From the NCBI GenBank assembly GCA_025738555.1, contig JAOVFP010000006.1, forward strand, positions 3,534,001-3,598,000: a DNA stretch of 64,000 nucleotides, read 5' to 3'. The stretch comes from Cyathus striatus (taxonomy: Eukaryota; Basidiomycota; Agaricomycetes; Agaricales; Nidulariaceae). The notes under the pieces are model-generated. The model made no database searches. It had not been told where the DNA came from and saw only the letters and a list, made by a program, of their open reading frames with translations. Positions 47,635-59,480 of this stretch are shown here, piece by piece. The position numbers and the translations under genes were made by a program. Every line of letters starts with the position of its first letter. Position 1 is the first letter of the stretch.

Positions 47635-50487
47635 CTACAACAGACCATCATCATGTTCAAAATCTTCACTAATAATACTAAAGTTTTGGCTGTTCTGCCA
47701 TTTTATTACTTGTTCAGTATGATAAAAGATCATAGAATGTATGAACCAATTAAAGTTGCTTGGAGTCATACATTTCATAATAGATTCAAACCCACCAAGC
47801 CATGAATTTAGTTGTTCACAGGCTTGTGTATTGAATGCTCATTTGTGATATCCTTCACCATTTCTGTCTTGTGCAATATAAACAAGGTTTGGTGCAGAAC
47901 CATCTTGTGGTGCTGGATTACACCACTTTCTACAAAGATAATCATCTGAGTGGTGATTTGTATAGTGATAGCCATCTACTACAAAGTGGCTACTTTTAAA
48001 CCAATTTACCCAACTTCCATTTGCAACTACTGTTTGAAGAAGTTTACATGTCTTATCAATACATATATAATCTGGTCTTAATTCTTCATCAGGAAAAACA
48101 TCTTCTAAGAACTTAAGTATATTGGTTGTTGACTCAGTCAGACTTCACAAACTTTGTCCATGCAATTACAGCACCACATGGAGCACATATTGTTTCTACA
48201 CAATAATAGCAAGAGGCACTAAAATAATGAGATTTCTTTGGAATATTGGTATCTGACTCATCATGAGGCTGCTGAACACATCTTCCTCAGTTTTTATTCC
48301 AAGGTGGATTTTCAGCTGGTTTGCGAAGCATTCTTTGTGCACCATTTAAATAATCTGAACTATGTTCTAAATTATATTTATGCCACATTTCCTGGTGCTC
48401 TGTCATATCCCGTATCGCCTACCTCCGGACTCCTATGCTTTACTCCGCCTTTTCCTTTGCTTACTCCGAACCTTGCTTACACTCTTAGTATTACATACTG
48501 ATTACTGTACATAGATTACTCTTGTTTCCTTTCTTCCGTTCTACTGAGCTATCCCCTCAGTAATGTAGTATACATCTCATAGTGAGTCACTTATCATTCT
48601 TAAGTGCGCCACTATCAGTTTTACTTTACACCGCCATACGCGCTCACTTCTCCGACGCGTTTTATTATGTTTAATTAGTTATAGTTTTCATTCTACGTAC
48701 GCCTACCCTGACCGTACTTCTCTTACTTACTCCGAGTTTCTAGTATTTAAGTAGTACTCGATTTGTACTTAGTCTTTAGTTTCGTATTGAACTACGTCCT
48801 CACCCTTTCGTCTGACTTGAGTTACATCTCTCGTCCTCCGTCTCTCGTCTTCTCCGAAGGGCTTGCCCTTACTCCGAAATCCAGGACCGGGAATCCCAGG
48901 GGCGCAGCACATAAGCTGAAGCCGAAGTCCTACCCTGAGTTATCGTTCTCCGCTTTCGTCTTACACTCACCCCTCGTTTCTCCGCAGTCACTCTCTCGTA
49001 CTCCGCCGCCAAGTCAGGCTAGGGGCACGGTCGTGACATGCTCATTGCAAGCTTGTGTATTTTCTATCTTTTGATTTTGACAGTTACAAACACAGCATCT
49101 TGCTCCAAATTCTTGGTTGTGAACATCACAAAATACACCTCCTCTATGGTTTAGAAGAGTATTGGAACAATTGTCATATGCACAGTGCTTAAAATATGTA
49201 TTAGTATGATATTGTTTAGTTTTAGTTGTGCATTACCTGTGGTCCCATAACAATTCCATCAATTACTACCATTTTAACTGTTGCACTCTCATCTGGTAGT
49301 GAGTCTTGAGTTTATCTATAAGGCTGTGTACACTCTAAGCAGCTGTGATTATGTGATGCACATATTTTTCCATATTCACCCAACCTTGCAAATGCTTCTT
49401 CTGTTAATGCAGTAATTGAAAGTCCATCAAGACTAATAAAATTAACACCAGATCCTGCAGAAACCATGGGTATTGATTCATGTATAAAAGCCTCCCAAAC
49501 TTGTCTTTGGCTTATTTCCTTTCCATTTCCAAAACTATTGTTCCAATATTCCATATATGCTGCAGCAGATGCATGAAAGCTATATATACCATTCAGAACA
49601 CCTTGAGAAAATGCCCTATCTACCCATAGTTTTTTTCCTACTTTCAGATATTTAGCAGAGTTTAAATGAACCATATAATATCCCTGTTTTTCATCATAGG
49701 CATGTTCATGTTCTGCAGAATATAATGTTTTACATTTTTCACAAGTACCTGATACTACATAAGCATGTTCAAATATTTTTGAGCCTTTAATTAATGTTGC
49801 TTTAGGTACATCTCTAACTTTAGTATGCACATGTAGTGCCTGTCCTTTACAGCTCCGTGTCTCACACTCTGCAGCTATAGGACATATTATATGAGCAGGA
49901 TCAATACTAGCATGAGATACAAGTTTCAGTTGACCTTCAAAAACTTTCCTCTCCTGATTGAAAGGATACAAGTTCAGAAGTCTTGCTGTTTCATTTAATT
50001 TAGTGCCTAACAAAATAGATCTGCCTGTTCAAGTTGTGTGTTCATTAATTTCATAATCTTCAAAGAGATCATCTGAGTCCATGCCAATTTTTTCCTGAAT
50101 AGCTCTAGCCAGTAATCTAATCCATGCAGTTGCATCAACATTTTTTTCTCCTGTTAACTTTGCATTCTGCTGTCTTGCATGAAGACTCAACAAATCAACA
50201 TTATCAATCATAGAGAACAATATACCCAATGTGGCAGAGATTGTGATGTTGGAACCAAAATTTGACAGAATAAATTTACTGAACACATCAAATGTGATGT
50301 TAGGAAATGATTGTTCTCCTGCTGCAAGTACTGGTTGAATAAAAATAAATAGAACTAGTATTGCAATTGGGAGCCATTGAAATAGCCAAATTATTAATAA
50401 CCAGAATAAAATATGTTGAGTGATTTCTGGCATGAATATAGCCCATATACAGGTTAAGCACCACAGATATGTCTCAAAGGTTACCAT
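47635..50487 (-). pseudogene. Gene B, copy 2: CxC5/CxC6 KDZ-type transposase, disabled and LTR-interrupted
   Basis: Same protein as copy 1. The 5' exon (50487-50029) has a longer hydrophobic N-terminus and SLHARQQN. 50013-49312 carries the CxC5-type cysteines (CPIAAECETRSC, GTCEKC), AFSQGVLNGIYSFHAS and RRQVWEAF-like QRQVWEAF. Then come VKMVVIDG, a 49-nt intron (49188-49236) absent from copy 1, and the CxC6-type cluster. A solo LTR (48401-49038) splits the ..ACNEH/QEMW.. segment. The core continues with VETICAPCG, VVDGYHYTNH, CRKWCNPAP and ACEQLN-like residues to a TAG at 47635-47637, without the intron that copy 1 has before ACEQ. Stops near 50027 and 49312 and several frameshifts below 48300 inactivate it. 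Confidence 0.5.
48401..49038 (-). mobile_element. Solo LTR B inside gene B (TSD TGCTC)
   Basis: A 638-bp LTR, TGTCATATCCCG to CGGTCGTGACA, flanked by TGCTC on both sides (48396-48400 and 49039-49043). The duplicated bases are part of the gene B coding sequence, so the insertion postdates the element. It keeps more CpG than LTR A and is therefore probably younger or less modified. Strand is arbitrary. Confidence 0.5.
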
Positions 50488-50536
50488 CCAACTGAAAAAT
50501 CATATTGTAAACTATTACAATTTGAGTTCAATATAC

Positions 50537-51734
50537 TTACTTGCACTTCTTTGAACTTGATTTCTCTTTATCCTCATGAGCCTTCTCATCCTTACCTCCC
50601 TTCTCCTCCTTGCTCTTTCCCTTTCCCTTTCCCTTCCTTTTCTCCTTCTTCTCCTTAAGCCATCTTTTCAAATCCAAAAATGTGTAGTAATCTCTTTCAA
50701 AGCCCCAAAGGTCCAGATCAGTAGGATTATCCTCATCTTCAGCCAACCAAGACTGCATTGCTGGAAAATCTGCAATCTTATCAAAGTTTGAATAGTTCTC
50801 ATACCAGGCTGAAAATGAGACAAAGACTGTGACAATTTCTTTCTTTGTGGCCTTGGCAACTGGCCAAGTCCTGTTCTTGTTCATAGTATTGTGGTTGGAA
50901 ACTGCCTTTATACAGGCAAGGTACCTCTGGTATGTGACTTGAAGTTCAGTTGCAGTGCTCTCAAGAATGTCCCTAGGAATCTTTAGAACATTGGTAAGTT
51001 CATCAGTATGTTGCTCTGAGATTCCACCTCTTTGAACAAGAGAAGGGGTGTGAGAGCAAGAAACAGCATGAGAGCTAGTTGCAGAGCTTCCAGCTGACTT
51101 AGACTGAATGGAATATGTCTCAATATTGAGGGAGAGTGGTGCATTTGGCTGAAATCCAGACTATAAAGCAACACAATATAAGTAAATAGTACAAGAATAA
51201 AAGAATAAAATATATAGCTACACTCAGAATTGGTAAGATAAATTTGCCATCTATCTTTAGCCAGTTGACTTCCTCATCATCCTTGACAGCAGATTCAAAG
51301 TTTCCAAGAAAGTTCCAGGCTTTACTTTCATAAACATACAAACAGCGATCAGCAGCTAAAATGATATTAGTATATGAATAAAATATGAAAGAAAACATAC
51401 TAAAGAAATGTTCGGCTTTGTCTTTGAGTTTCTTCAAGACAGGCCCAATGGTTGCCATAAGATTATGCTTCAATGTAAATGAAGCAACTCCAGGTACCAT
51501 AACAGTACTTGGATCTGCATTAGACATATACAACCATACTTGCCCTGTAATAGGTTTGTTGGTCGTGGCCTGCTTCTTTGTTGGTGGTTGGGCTGTAAGA
51601 TCGGCAGCAGAAGTACCATGCTTGCAAGACTCACTATGAGTTTCATGTGTAGCAACTGACAGAGAAGCAGACTCAGTAGGAGTAATACTAGAAGCCTGAG
51701 TTGTAGCAGAGCGAGTTGAATGACAAGGAGCCAT
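50537..51734 (-). CDS. Gene A, copy 2: intact element-encoded accessory protein (363 aa, 3 exons)
   Basis: An intact spliced frame with exons 51734-51401, 51355-51222 and 51160-50537 (stop included), joined by introns of 45 nt (GTATGT..TTTTAG) and 61 nt (GTAGCT..TTATAG); phases match exactly. The N-terminus (MAPCHSTRSATTQAS) is Ser/Thr-rich and probably disordered. The middle has GQVWLYMSNADPSTV, IGPVLKKLKDKAE and LYVYESKAWNFLGNFES. After a Ser-rich linker comes a helical C-terminal part with WYENYSNFDKIADFPAMQSW, LWGFE and DLKRWLKEKKEK, ending in a Lys/Glu/Gly-rich tail. I do not recognise the family. It lies 49 nt upstream of gene B, which suggests co-regulation. A DNA-binding or transposase-partner role is plausible from the basic tail but is inference. 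An alternative start 28 codons upstream adds only low complexity. Confidence 0.5.
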
Positions 51735-51979
51735 TGTGTGTAGAAGTGTTAAAATGCTTTGAGATAGCAAGATAGTGGTGGTGGTTGAGGGTTGAGAAGG
51801 AGGGGGGGGTTGATGCAAACCAAAATCTTAGAAGTCTGATGATGCACAGCAATTTCTCATGATCAAAAAGTTAAAAATATACAGCCTTTTATAGACTACA
51901 TTGAACATAACTAAATATATATTACATGTCATTGGCTATACAACATAACTATCTAACTATTTTAAGGAGACACAGCCTT

Positions 51980-53470
51980 TGATCTTCTTCAGCCTGTTGA
52001 CAGCACACGTGAAGACGAGGGGAGAAGGGGAGAGATGGCATGATAGGGGGGAAAGGGGACAACAGACGATGGGGACAAGGGGGACGAGGCAGGGGGGAAG
52101 GACAGTGTCCTCATCACTTGTAAGACGAGGAGGTAGTGGAGGAGGGGAGAAGGGGAAGGGGATGGATACTAATCCTTGTCACTTGCAAGATGAGGAGGCA
52201 GAGGCGGAGGGGAGGAGGGCATGGGAGGAGGGGGGGTGATGGGTAGCTCATCCTTGTCATTTGCAAGATGAGGAGGGGAAGGAGGAGGAGGGACAAGGAG
52301 AGGGGATGAGGAGGAGGGGGGACAAGTGCTTATCCACGTCACTTGCGAGACAAGGACAAGGAGGAGGGGGGACAAGCACTCATCCTTGTCATTTGCGAGA
52401 TGAGGCATGGAAGGAGGGGGGGATGAATGCTTGTCCTCGTCATTTGTGAGACAAGGCATGGGAGGAGGGAGGGGATGAACACTCGTCCTCATCATTTGCG
52501 AGATGAGGCATGGGAGGAGGGGGGGACAAATGCTCATCCTCGTCATTTGCAAGACGAGGCATGGGAGGAGGGAGGGACAGGTGGCTTGTCCTCATCATCT
52601 GCGAGACGAGGAGGGGAAGGAGGGGGTAACAGCTGGCTCATCCTCATCATTTGTGAGACAAGGAGAAGTGGGAGGAGGGGGTAACGGCTGGCTCGTCCTC
52701 GTCATTTGCGAGACAAGGAGGGGAAGGAGGAGGGGGGACAAGGGCCGAGCACTCATCACCTGCAAGACAAGGAGGGGGGGACGAGTGCTTGTCCTTGTCA
52801 CTTGCAAGATGAGGAGGAGGGGGGGGGACAAGCACTCATCCTCGTCATTTGCAAGATGAGGAGGAGAGGGGGGGACAAGTGCTCATCCATGTCAATTGCG
52901 AGACGAGGACGAGGAGGGGGGGGATGAGCACAGGTCCTCGTCACTTGCAAGATGAGGAGGGGGGGACAAGTGCTTGTCCATGTCACTTGCGAGATGAGGA
53001 CGAGGAGGGGGGACAAGTGCAGGTCCTTGTCACTTGCAAGATGACAAGGAGGGGGGGGACAAGTGCTTGTCCACATCACTTGCAAGACGAGGACAAGGAG
53101 GGGGAGACGAGCACTTGTCCACATCACTTGCAAGATGAGGACAAGACGGGGGGGACGAGCACTGGTCCTCATCACTTGCAAGATGAGGACAAGAAGGGGG
53201 GGGACGAGCACTGGTCCTCGTCACTTGCAAGACAATGAGGAGGGGGGGGATGAGTGCTCGTCCATGTCACTTGTGAGATGAGGACAAGGAGGAGAGGGGG
53301 GACAATATGCATATGCTCGTCCTCATTATTTGCAAGACGAGGAGGCAGTGGAGCATGGGGGGACAGCAAGCTCATCATTTGCGAGATGAGAGGCAGGCTG
53401 GGAGGGGGGGACAGCCACTTGTCCTTGTCACTTACAAGATGAGGCAGAGGGAGGAGGCAAAGGGGTGGTG
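51980..53470 (+). repeat. G-rich minisatellite upstream of gene A
   Basis: About 30 imperfect units of roughly 45-60 bp: GAGGAGGGGGGACAAG, TGCTCGTCCTCGTCA, TTTGCGAGACGAGG. Runs of five to nine G recur every unit. Both strands are widely open because of the periodicity, but composition and repetition argue against coding. It lies between gene A and the element end, where a promoter would be expected. Confidence 0.5.
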
Positions 53471-53475
53471 ACTAG

Positions 53476-53960
53476 ATGAGAAGGAGCAAGCAAGTGAGGG
53501 AAGAGGGAAGAGTGATACTTACCTTTACTGTGTATGCGCTCACACACACACCCTCCCTTTCCACTATGGCACCTGTGCCATTACCATGCATTATTGATCT
53601 TGAAGGAAATCAATTGTTGCCTGCTAAGTGTTGGTGGGGTGATGACGTGGGAAGGGGGCTTGAGGCAACGACTTGAGAACAGGGGCTTGGGGTGACGACG
53701 TGGGAATGGAGCTTGAGGCGAAGGCACTGACATGGGAAGGTGAGGTGATGATGTGTGAGAGAAAGAGAGAGTGCGGTGGGAAAAACTACATGCTGTTTTA
53801 GGAAAGTGAGATATATGGCTATTATATACCTTACTGACTTAAGAAAATATAAGACCATTTGGTGTATCAGTATTGCATATGATTTCAGTGTGCACATGAC
53901 TTGTCTCTACGTTGCTGGTTCGATTCACACTGGTTGTAAAATTTTTACTATAGAATATTA
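53476..53960. other. Element-internal spacer
   Basis: A frame with MAPVPLPCIIDLEGNQLLP (about 53566-53676, +) is protein-like but short and unrecognised. A B-box-like GGTTCGATTC occurs near 53917 without a matching A box. Confidence 0.5.
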
Positions 53961-54004
53961 AAGGTTACTAACTAGTAATAGTGGGTACTTGTAAGTCTGT
54001 GTCT

Positions 54005-54285
54005 GCCTAGTCCAACTGAAGTCCAGGTGAGTTCTGAACAGATTTAGTCTGCCAGAATTCCTGCTAAACTTGCCGGACTCCAGCTAATGAAAGCATTCCT
54101 GGCAGACTCCAGGTGGACTGGAACCGGACTGGATTTGGAAAATTGGGTGGACTCACAGTGAAAATGTGTCCGGCTGGAGTCTGGCTGGAATCCACAGACT
54201 ATCTGGAAAATACTTGAAGTCCATCCAGATAGTCCATGGAATCCACAGAGTCCATCCAGAGTCTGAATGGAATGGGGGGGCAAGC
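54005..54285. repeat. Subterminal GGAGTCC array, gene A side
   Basis: GGACTCCAG, GGAGTCTGG and AGTCCATCCAGA words in both orientations, leading to the G-run and the end ATAAAGACCTC at 54296. Confidence 0.5.
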
Positions 54286-54656
54286 ATAAAGACCTCCTTA
54301 TTCTTGAAAATATGTTGAAATATGGTGGAATAAGTTGAAATTAGGTAAAATTAGGTGAATCAAAGTCAAAATAAGAGGGGGGCCAATCCTAATTTGCCTA
54401 AAACAACTTATAGGCCTTAATTTTGCTTAATTTTGCTTTAATTGCCTTTAAATTACTATTCATTGCTTATATATTGCTTTACTGTAGTTATTTCTCCTAA
54501 TCATGTATGTTAGGTATTTCCTGATGAATTTGATCTGGTTATCTGAATAAACATGGCATTGTCACACTGAATAAACAAGAGCTATGTGCATAGCAAGTAG
54601 AAATATATGATACAAATATGACAAGGTAATCAGTACCTCAGGATAATCAGATCAAA

Positions 54657-55400
54657 TTATGTTTTTTTTTTTGCTATCAGTGGTGCACTGTTGCTCTGAA
54701 CATGGAAACATGTGAATGAGTGTGCCAAAAATAAATTCTAACATTTTAACTACCATTTAAAAGCCCTTATGCAGTGTTAATTATCTACTAATATAATATA
54801 AAACTATGATTTGAGACTCTAAATTGTAATGCTTAAAAGTAAATGCGGCTGAATGAGGTTAAATGTATGTCACACTGTATGGTCTGGAGAGCATGAGAAT
54901 TAATTCGGAGATTTTCATGGCTGCAAAAAGTCATTGAATAGATCCTTTTCTCTAACATATGTGCAGATTTATAGTATGTGGGTATATAGCATAAAAAGTA
55001 GAATAGTTTTATCTTTAAAATAATGAGAAATAAACCAATTCTTAGTTTATGGCAACACCCAAGTATGGCAAACCCAAATACAGCATAGGTTTTAGTATGG
55101 TGAATTTATTTATTACATATGACACTCCAACTGTTATGAAGTTCTGAGTGTGGAATAATTCACTGTAACTGTAATTCGGCTGTGTTGTAAACTCGGGGTG
55201 TCGTAATTCGTAAAATTCCGCTATTTTTCATTTCTTTCTGCATACATAGGTGCTATTTCATATCATAATTATGTATATGTTTTAAAATAAACATATGTCT
55301 TGTTATCACTGTGTTATAGTTCATTTTCTGTCGATTCTTCTTCTTATCTTTTCGTCTCAAGAAATTCCCACACATAGAAAAGGCGAGCGAATAAGAGATC
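54657..55400. repeat. Right arm of the inverted repeat flanking element 2
   Basis: Reverse complement of 45582-44182 once the solo LTR is removed. Its distal part overlaps the left arm of the BTB-enclosing structure at 55135. Confidence 0.5.
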
Positions 55401-56693
55401 TCTCTATAAGGATTCTATCTGTAGTATTTAATATGTTTTTGTTATATATAAAGTCTTACTTTGTGAACAAGAACTTCATAATTTATGCTGTCTATCATTG
55501 TTCATTATTTGTATGTATCCTCTTTCCAGCATGTCAACACACATGAAATATGTAGGCACTCTCATAAATATTATGTGTTTCATGTGTAGCAACTTCAAAT
55601 ATATTATTTTTATTAAAATGTTCATATTCCTATGTAGTCAACACAATGAGAAAGTACAAGTTAACAGAGCTTACTAATATCTGAAACCTCGAGCCTTCAA
55701 TTTACATATATTCTGGCTTATTACAAAACTATAGCGGGACACTTCTTGCAAAGCTGTACACCCCAAGATGAATCACAAAAGTGCGAAATCTATTTTAGTA
55801 TATAATGCAAAAATTGACTGAACTACAGATGTAAAAAAGAAAAAGGAACCCCTATGACAGACATATTTACTCTTATTCGCTCGCCTCTGTTAGCGTGGGA
55901 AAGTTCTCTGAAAGGAAGACGGGAGGAAGAAGTGATGGGAGATGTGCTATAAAACAACAATCATAGGGCATACATTTTTAAAAAGACATATATATGAATT
56001 ATGATATGTAGTAGTACCTATGTATGCAGAAAGAAATGAAAAATAGCGGAATTTACGAATTACAATGCCAAATTATGGTTACAGTGAATTATTCCACACT
56101 TGGAACTTCATATTTTTCAACACTTGGAACTTCATAGTTTACAGTATGGTTGGCAGCCGTAACCATACCATACAAAGTTTCTTGAACCTTCTATGGTATG
56201 GTACTATGACACTCCAACTATAAATTATAAAGTTCCAATAGGGGAAAAACCCGCTGAAGCGAAATTCACTTCCCACCATAACTCCCAGTGGGCAAAATTC
56301 ACAATACTGCTGTTTTTTTTGGATAGTTCTGTAATCTTATGTTATTCATATCATTGAATGTATTTACTGACCTATTATACTGAAGTTAATCATACAAAAA
56401 ACACTTACTATTGCACTACTCATGTACAATCTGTTCGCTTGCAGTTCATTTCAATATTTCTCACAGTCATTAGTTATCGTCTGCCTAATGTATCAAACAC
56501 CCCTCAATGCTCTCAATTTCTGTATATGTCTCTTCGAATGCTTGACATTTCGACACTACGTAGACAAAGACATGATAAATTAGGTTCTTGGTATTGGGAC
56601 ATTGTGTCAATTGTTTCATTGCTTAGCTTGAAGTCAATTCACATACATATCAATTTGGAAAGCAATGGAATGTAACATGTAGCTATGTCTTAA

Positions 56694-57568
56694 CTAATGA
56701 TTGGCAAGCAACCATGTCAAATATTGTTGTATAATAGATTCCTCCTTTTTGAATTGCTTATCTTTTTCATCAGTGATCTGCCTCATGCACTCCCAACATG
56801 CACGGTTCATTCCTTCAAAATCCACAGAATTTATGATACCACGCATATCTCTGAGTAATTTCAGATCTACTGGATCGTGAATTTGCTGTCCAATAATCTT
56901 CCACCATTCATTATCATATGCTGCAGCACATAACTTGTTATCCATGCATGAGGCTGCATGTGAAACAGGAGGTGGTGTGAATGCGAAACCTTCTTGAAAC
57001 TTTTGGATTGAGTTCTGAGCTTTGACAGCGGCAAGGAGATATCGAATATCAAGATCCCTTACATCGTCTAGAGTCACTGTTGAGATATCACTAAGTACCA
57101 GTGCTTTAAAAGCCTCTGTAATCATCTCATTCATGTCTGAGTACTTGCATGTGAGCTGAAGGACCTTCACAGGATTGTGATTGCCATATTTAACCACTGC
57201 TTGAACACACTGCTTTGCATCTTCTCTCGCTTTTTTAATACCAAACTTATTGGCCATTTCCAAGACAGCGGCCCAATGCTCAAGTCCATAGGTTGTCAAA
57301 GGATTGCTACTACAATAATACAATAACTCTATAGTTAGAAATCAGATATATCAATGAACAGGAGTATAACTTACAAGCTCAGAAAGAGCCAGTCAAGAAA
57401 ATGGTCAAACATAGAATGGCTTAACCCATGGAGAATGATCAGGTTATCATCAGATGTCCCTTCGCTCTGTGTAGTCCCCTGTGGAACTGAAAACATATCG
57501 CTAAAGATTTCGGAGTGACGTGTCAACATTTCCCTTCCAATAGCACCTGTTTTCCTCTTGGTATTACT
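56694..57568 (-). pseudogene. BTB/POZ-domain protein, N-terminally truncated
   Basis: Two exons, 57568-57375 and 57309-56694, joined by a 65-nt GTAAGT..TTGTAG intron in matching phase. The first carries the end of a BTB domain of the basidiomycete type (EMLTRHSEIFSDMFSVPQ, DDNLIILHGLSHSMFDHFLD). The second has the helical back region usual in these proteins (LEHWAAVLEMANKFGIKKAR, DMNEMITEAFKALVL) and a C-terminal CWECMRQI. The start of the BTB fold (the VEDTLFRV-like strand) is not found upstream, so I call it a fragment, although an undetected first exon is possible. BTB proteins mediate dimerisation and often link to ubiquitin ligases; the role here is unknown. Confidence 0.5.
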
Positions 57569-57599
57569 GGAACATCAAGTGGTGAAGATATGTTAAACA

Positions 57600-59480
57600 T
57601 TCCCACTACCTTTTAAGGTAAGTGGGTCCTAGGGGACTCTTGACATCCTGAAAAGGCAATTTTGAGATCTGACTTTGGGATCTCAACCTGATTGGTTCTT
57701 GCTGTGGTCTCAACCTGATTGGCTCCTGCCACTATTGAAACTAAAACTATTCAAAATGTATTTAGTACACTTATGAATTGGACCACTATTTTAATCAATT
57801 GTTATCAATTGAAAACCCTACTACTATATAATCTTGTGTTGTATTTATTTCTCATCTTCCTTGCTTCTATCTTGAACTGTGTGTTATCTTTACTCCTCTC
57901 TCATCTCTGATGAGCTAAAATCAATCCTCATTTCACAATGTGTGTTGCATTCCTTTTGCTATTTAACTTGACTAACTTTCATAACTTACAGCCCTTTCAT
58001 GTCTTCTTCACTGTCTATCATAACTTCTTTCAACCTTCCTCCACATGCAACACCTGAATTAAGCCATTTATGTTATATTCTTTTTAGTAATCTGTATGTT
58101 GCTCATTTCTCATCATAGTTTCAACCCATTATTGGAAACCTAAAAGATTTATCACATATATTTACGTCTATGCAACATTTGAAATATGTTATGAATCTCC
58201 ATGGAATTAGCACTAGTGCTAGCAAGTTCCTTAAGCTTACTGCCTTGTTCATAAGCCATTAATCTATCTGTTTCATTTGTGCTCTCTCTAACTTGTTCTT
58301 ATTCTCTCTCCATCATTCTTAATCTGTCCCTGCTCTCTCTGCTTGGTTTCTGCTCTCTTCATTCTTTATCCCCCTGTCTAGTTTCTGGTCTCTATGCTTC
58401 ATTCCTGCTCCCCATAACTTGATCCTACTTCATTGCAGCTCTCCCTGCTTTGTTACAGATCTCCCTGCTTCATTCCTTCTCTCTCTACATTGATTCTACT
58501 TTATTTGCTTCATTTATAAAATCTCTACATTGCTTTTGCTCTCTCTGCTTCATTTTTAACCCCTCTGTTTCATGCCCATACTATACTACATATAAATAGT
58601 TGTACTCTAGTTCATTATAATTCAATGATTATTGTTTTGAGTACACTAGACTTTCCTAGTACAATTCCCATGCCATTGCCTACCTGAAGATAGTATCTTA
58701 CAGCTGCCAATTTTAATCAATTCAGCTGAGTGCTCACATATCACAAGCCCTATAATGTATGTACAAAATGAGCTATTGTACATAATATTTGCATGTTTGG
58801 TCTGAGTGCTATGACATATATTATCTTATATTCTTTCTTATTCTAAAATTTGTAAATATTAGTAAAACCTATGGGTTGCAATACCTGTGGGAACCCATAC
58901 CCATGAGAACAGGTACAGGTTAGCATGGGTACAGGTATGGGTCGAGCTCCAGATACCCATGGGTTACCCATGCTGTTGCACATCTGATATATTTCAGTGT
59001 GTCCAATTAAAAGCTGAATGTTATGCATCTATGCAACAAATACCTTCCCAGTCAGAGTTAAAAATAAATGTATTATGAAATATACTCAATGCCCCTAATT
59101 CAAATTCAGTACTAATACTTATTTTAAAATCTCTAAAATATTAATGAAGACAACTTATCATCCTTTTCCACTAAATATCTTTCTTCCATGTTAAACAACT
59201 ATATGACTTAACAAGTCTGGATTGTCCAGGGTATTTCCATTTGCCTTATTTTAATCTCACCTATTACAACCAGCTTTTTTCCAGACTCATGAACTTCATA
59301 TCCACAAAATATATGAGTTTTAACTATTGTATCAATTACTATATTTTAAATTTGTATTATTAATAAATATTCTCAATTCTCTTACCTGGCCCTATTGTTT
59401 ATTTGGTAGGTAGTGGGTTTTGCCGCTAGGTGGCCCTATTTTTTATATATTGAGGATTAATTGAGAGTGTCAAGGGCATT
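57600..59480. other. Unassigned core of the BTB structure
   Basis: AT-rich, with pyrimidine-rich degenerate repeats at 58290-58570 (CTCTCTGCTTCATTC rhythm) and a cluster of ACCCATGGGT/GGGTACAGGT words at 58865-58975. A direct duplication of a CTCAACCTGATTGG word lies at 57683-57724. No gene recognised. Confidence 0.5.

Larger units (their letters stand above)
47009..54296 (-). mobile_element. KDZ-type two-gene transposon, copy 2 (8-bp TSD CTTATTCT)
   Basis: A 7288-bp element flanked by identical CTTATTCT (47001-47008 and 54297-54304). The left end is CAGTACTTTACACTCC plus C-run; the right end, read inward on the minus strand, is GAGGTCTTTATGCTTG plus C-run. Genes run on the minus strand: gene A (51734-50537), then gene B (50487-47635). 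Thus the CAGTACTTT end follows gene B and the GAGNTCTTT end precedes gene A, as in copy 1. Subterminal arrays are GGAGTCC/GGACTCC words. The element also carries a minisatellite downstream of gene B and a G-rich array upstream of gene A. A solo LTR interrupts gene B. Confidence 0.5.

Noticed and set aside
52114..53281. Many long open frames on both strands of the G-rich array
   Set aside because: Open frames on both strands come from tandem periodicity; no start context, introns or domain.
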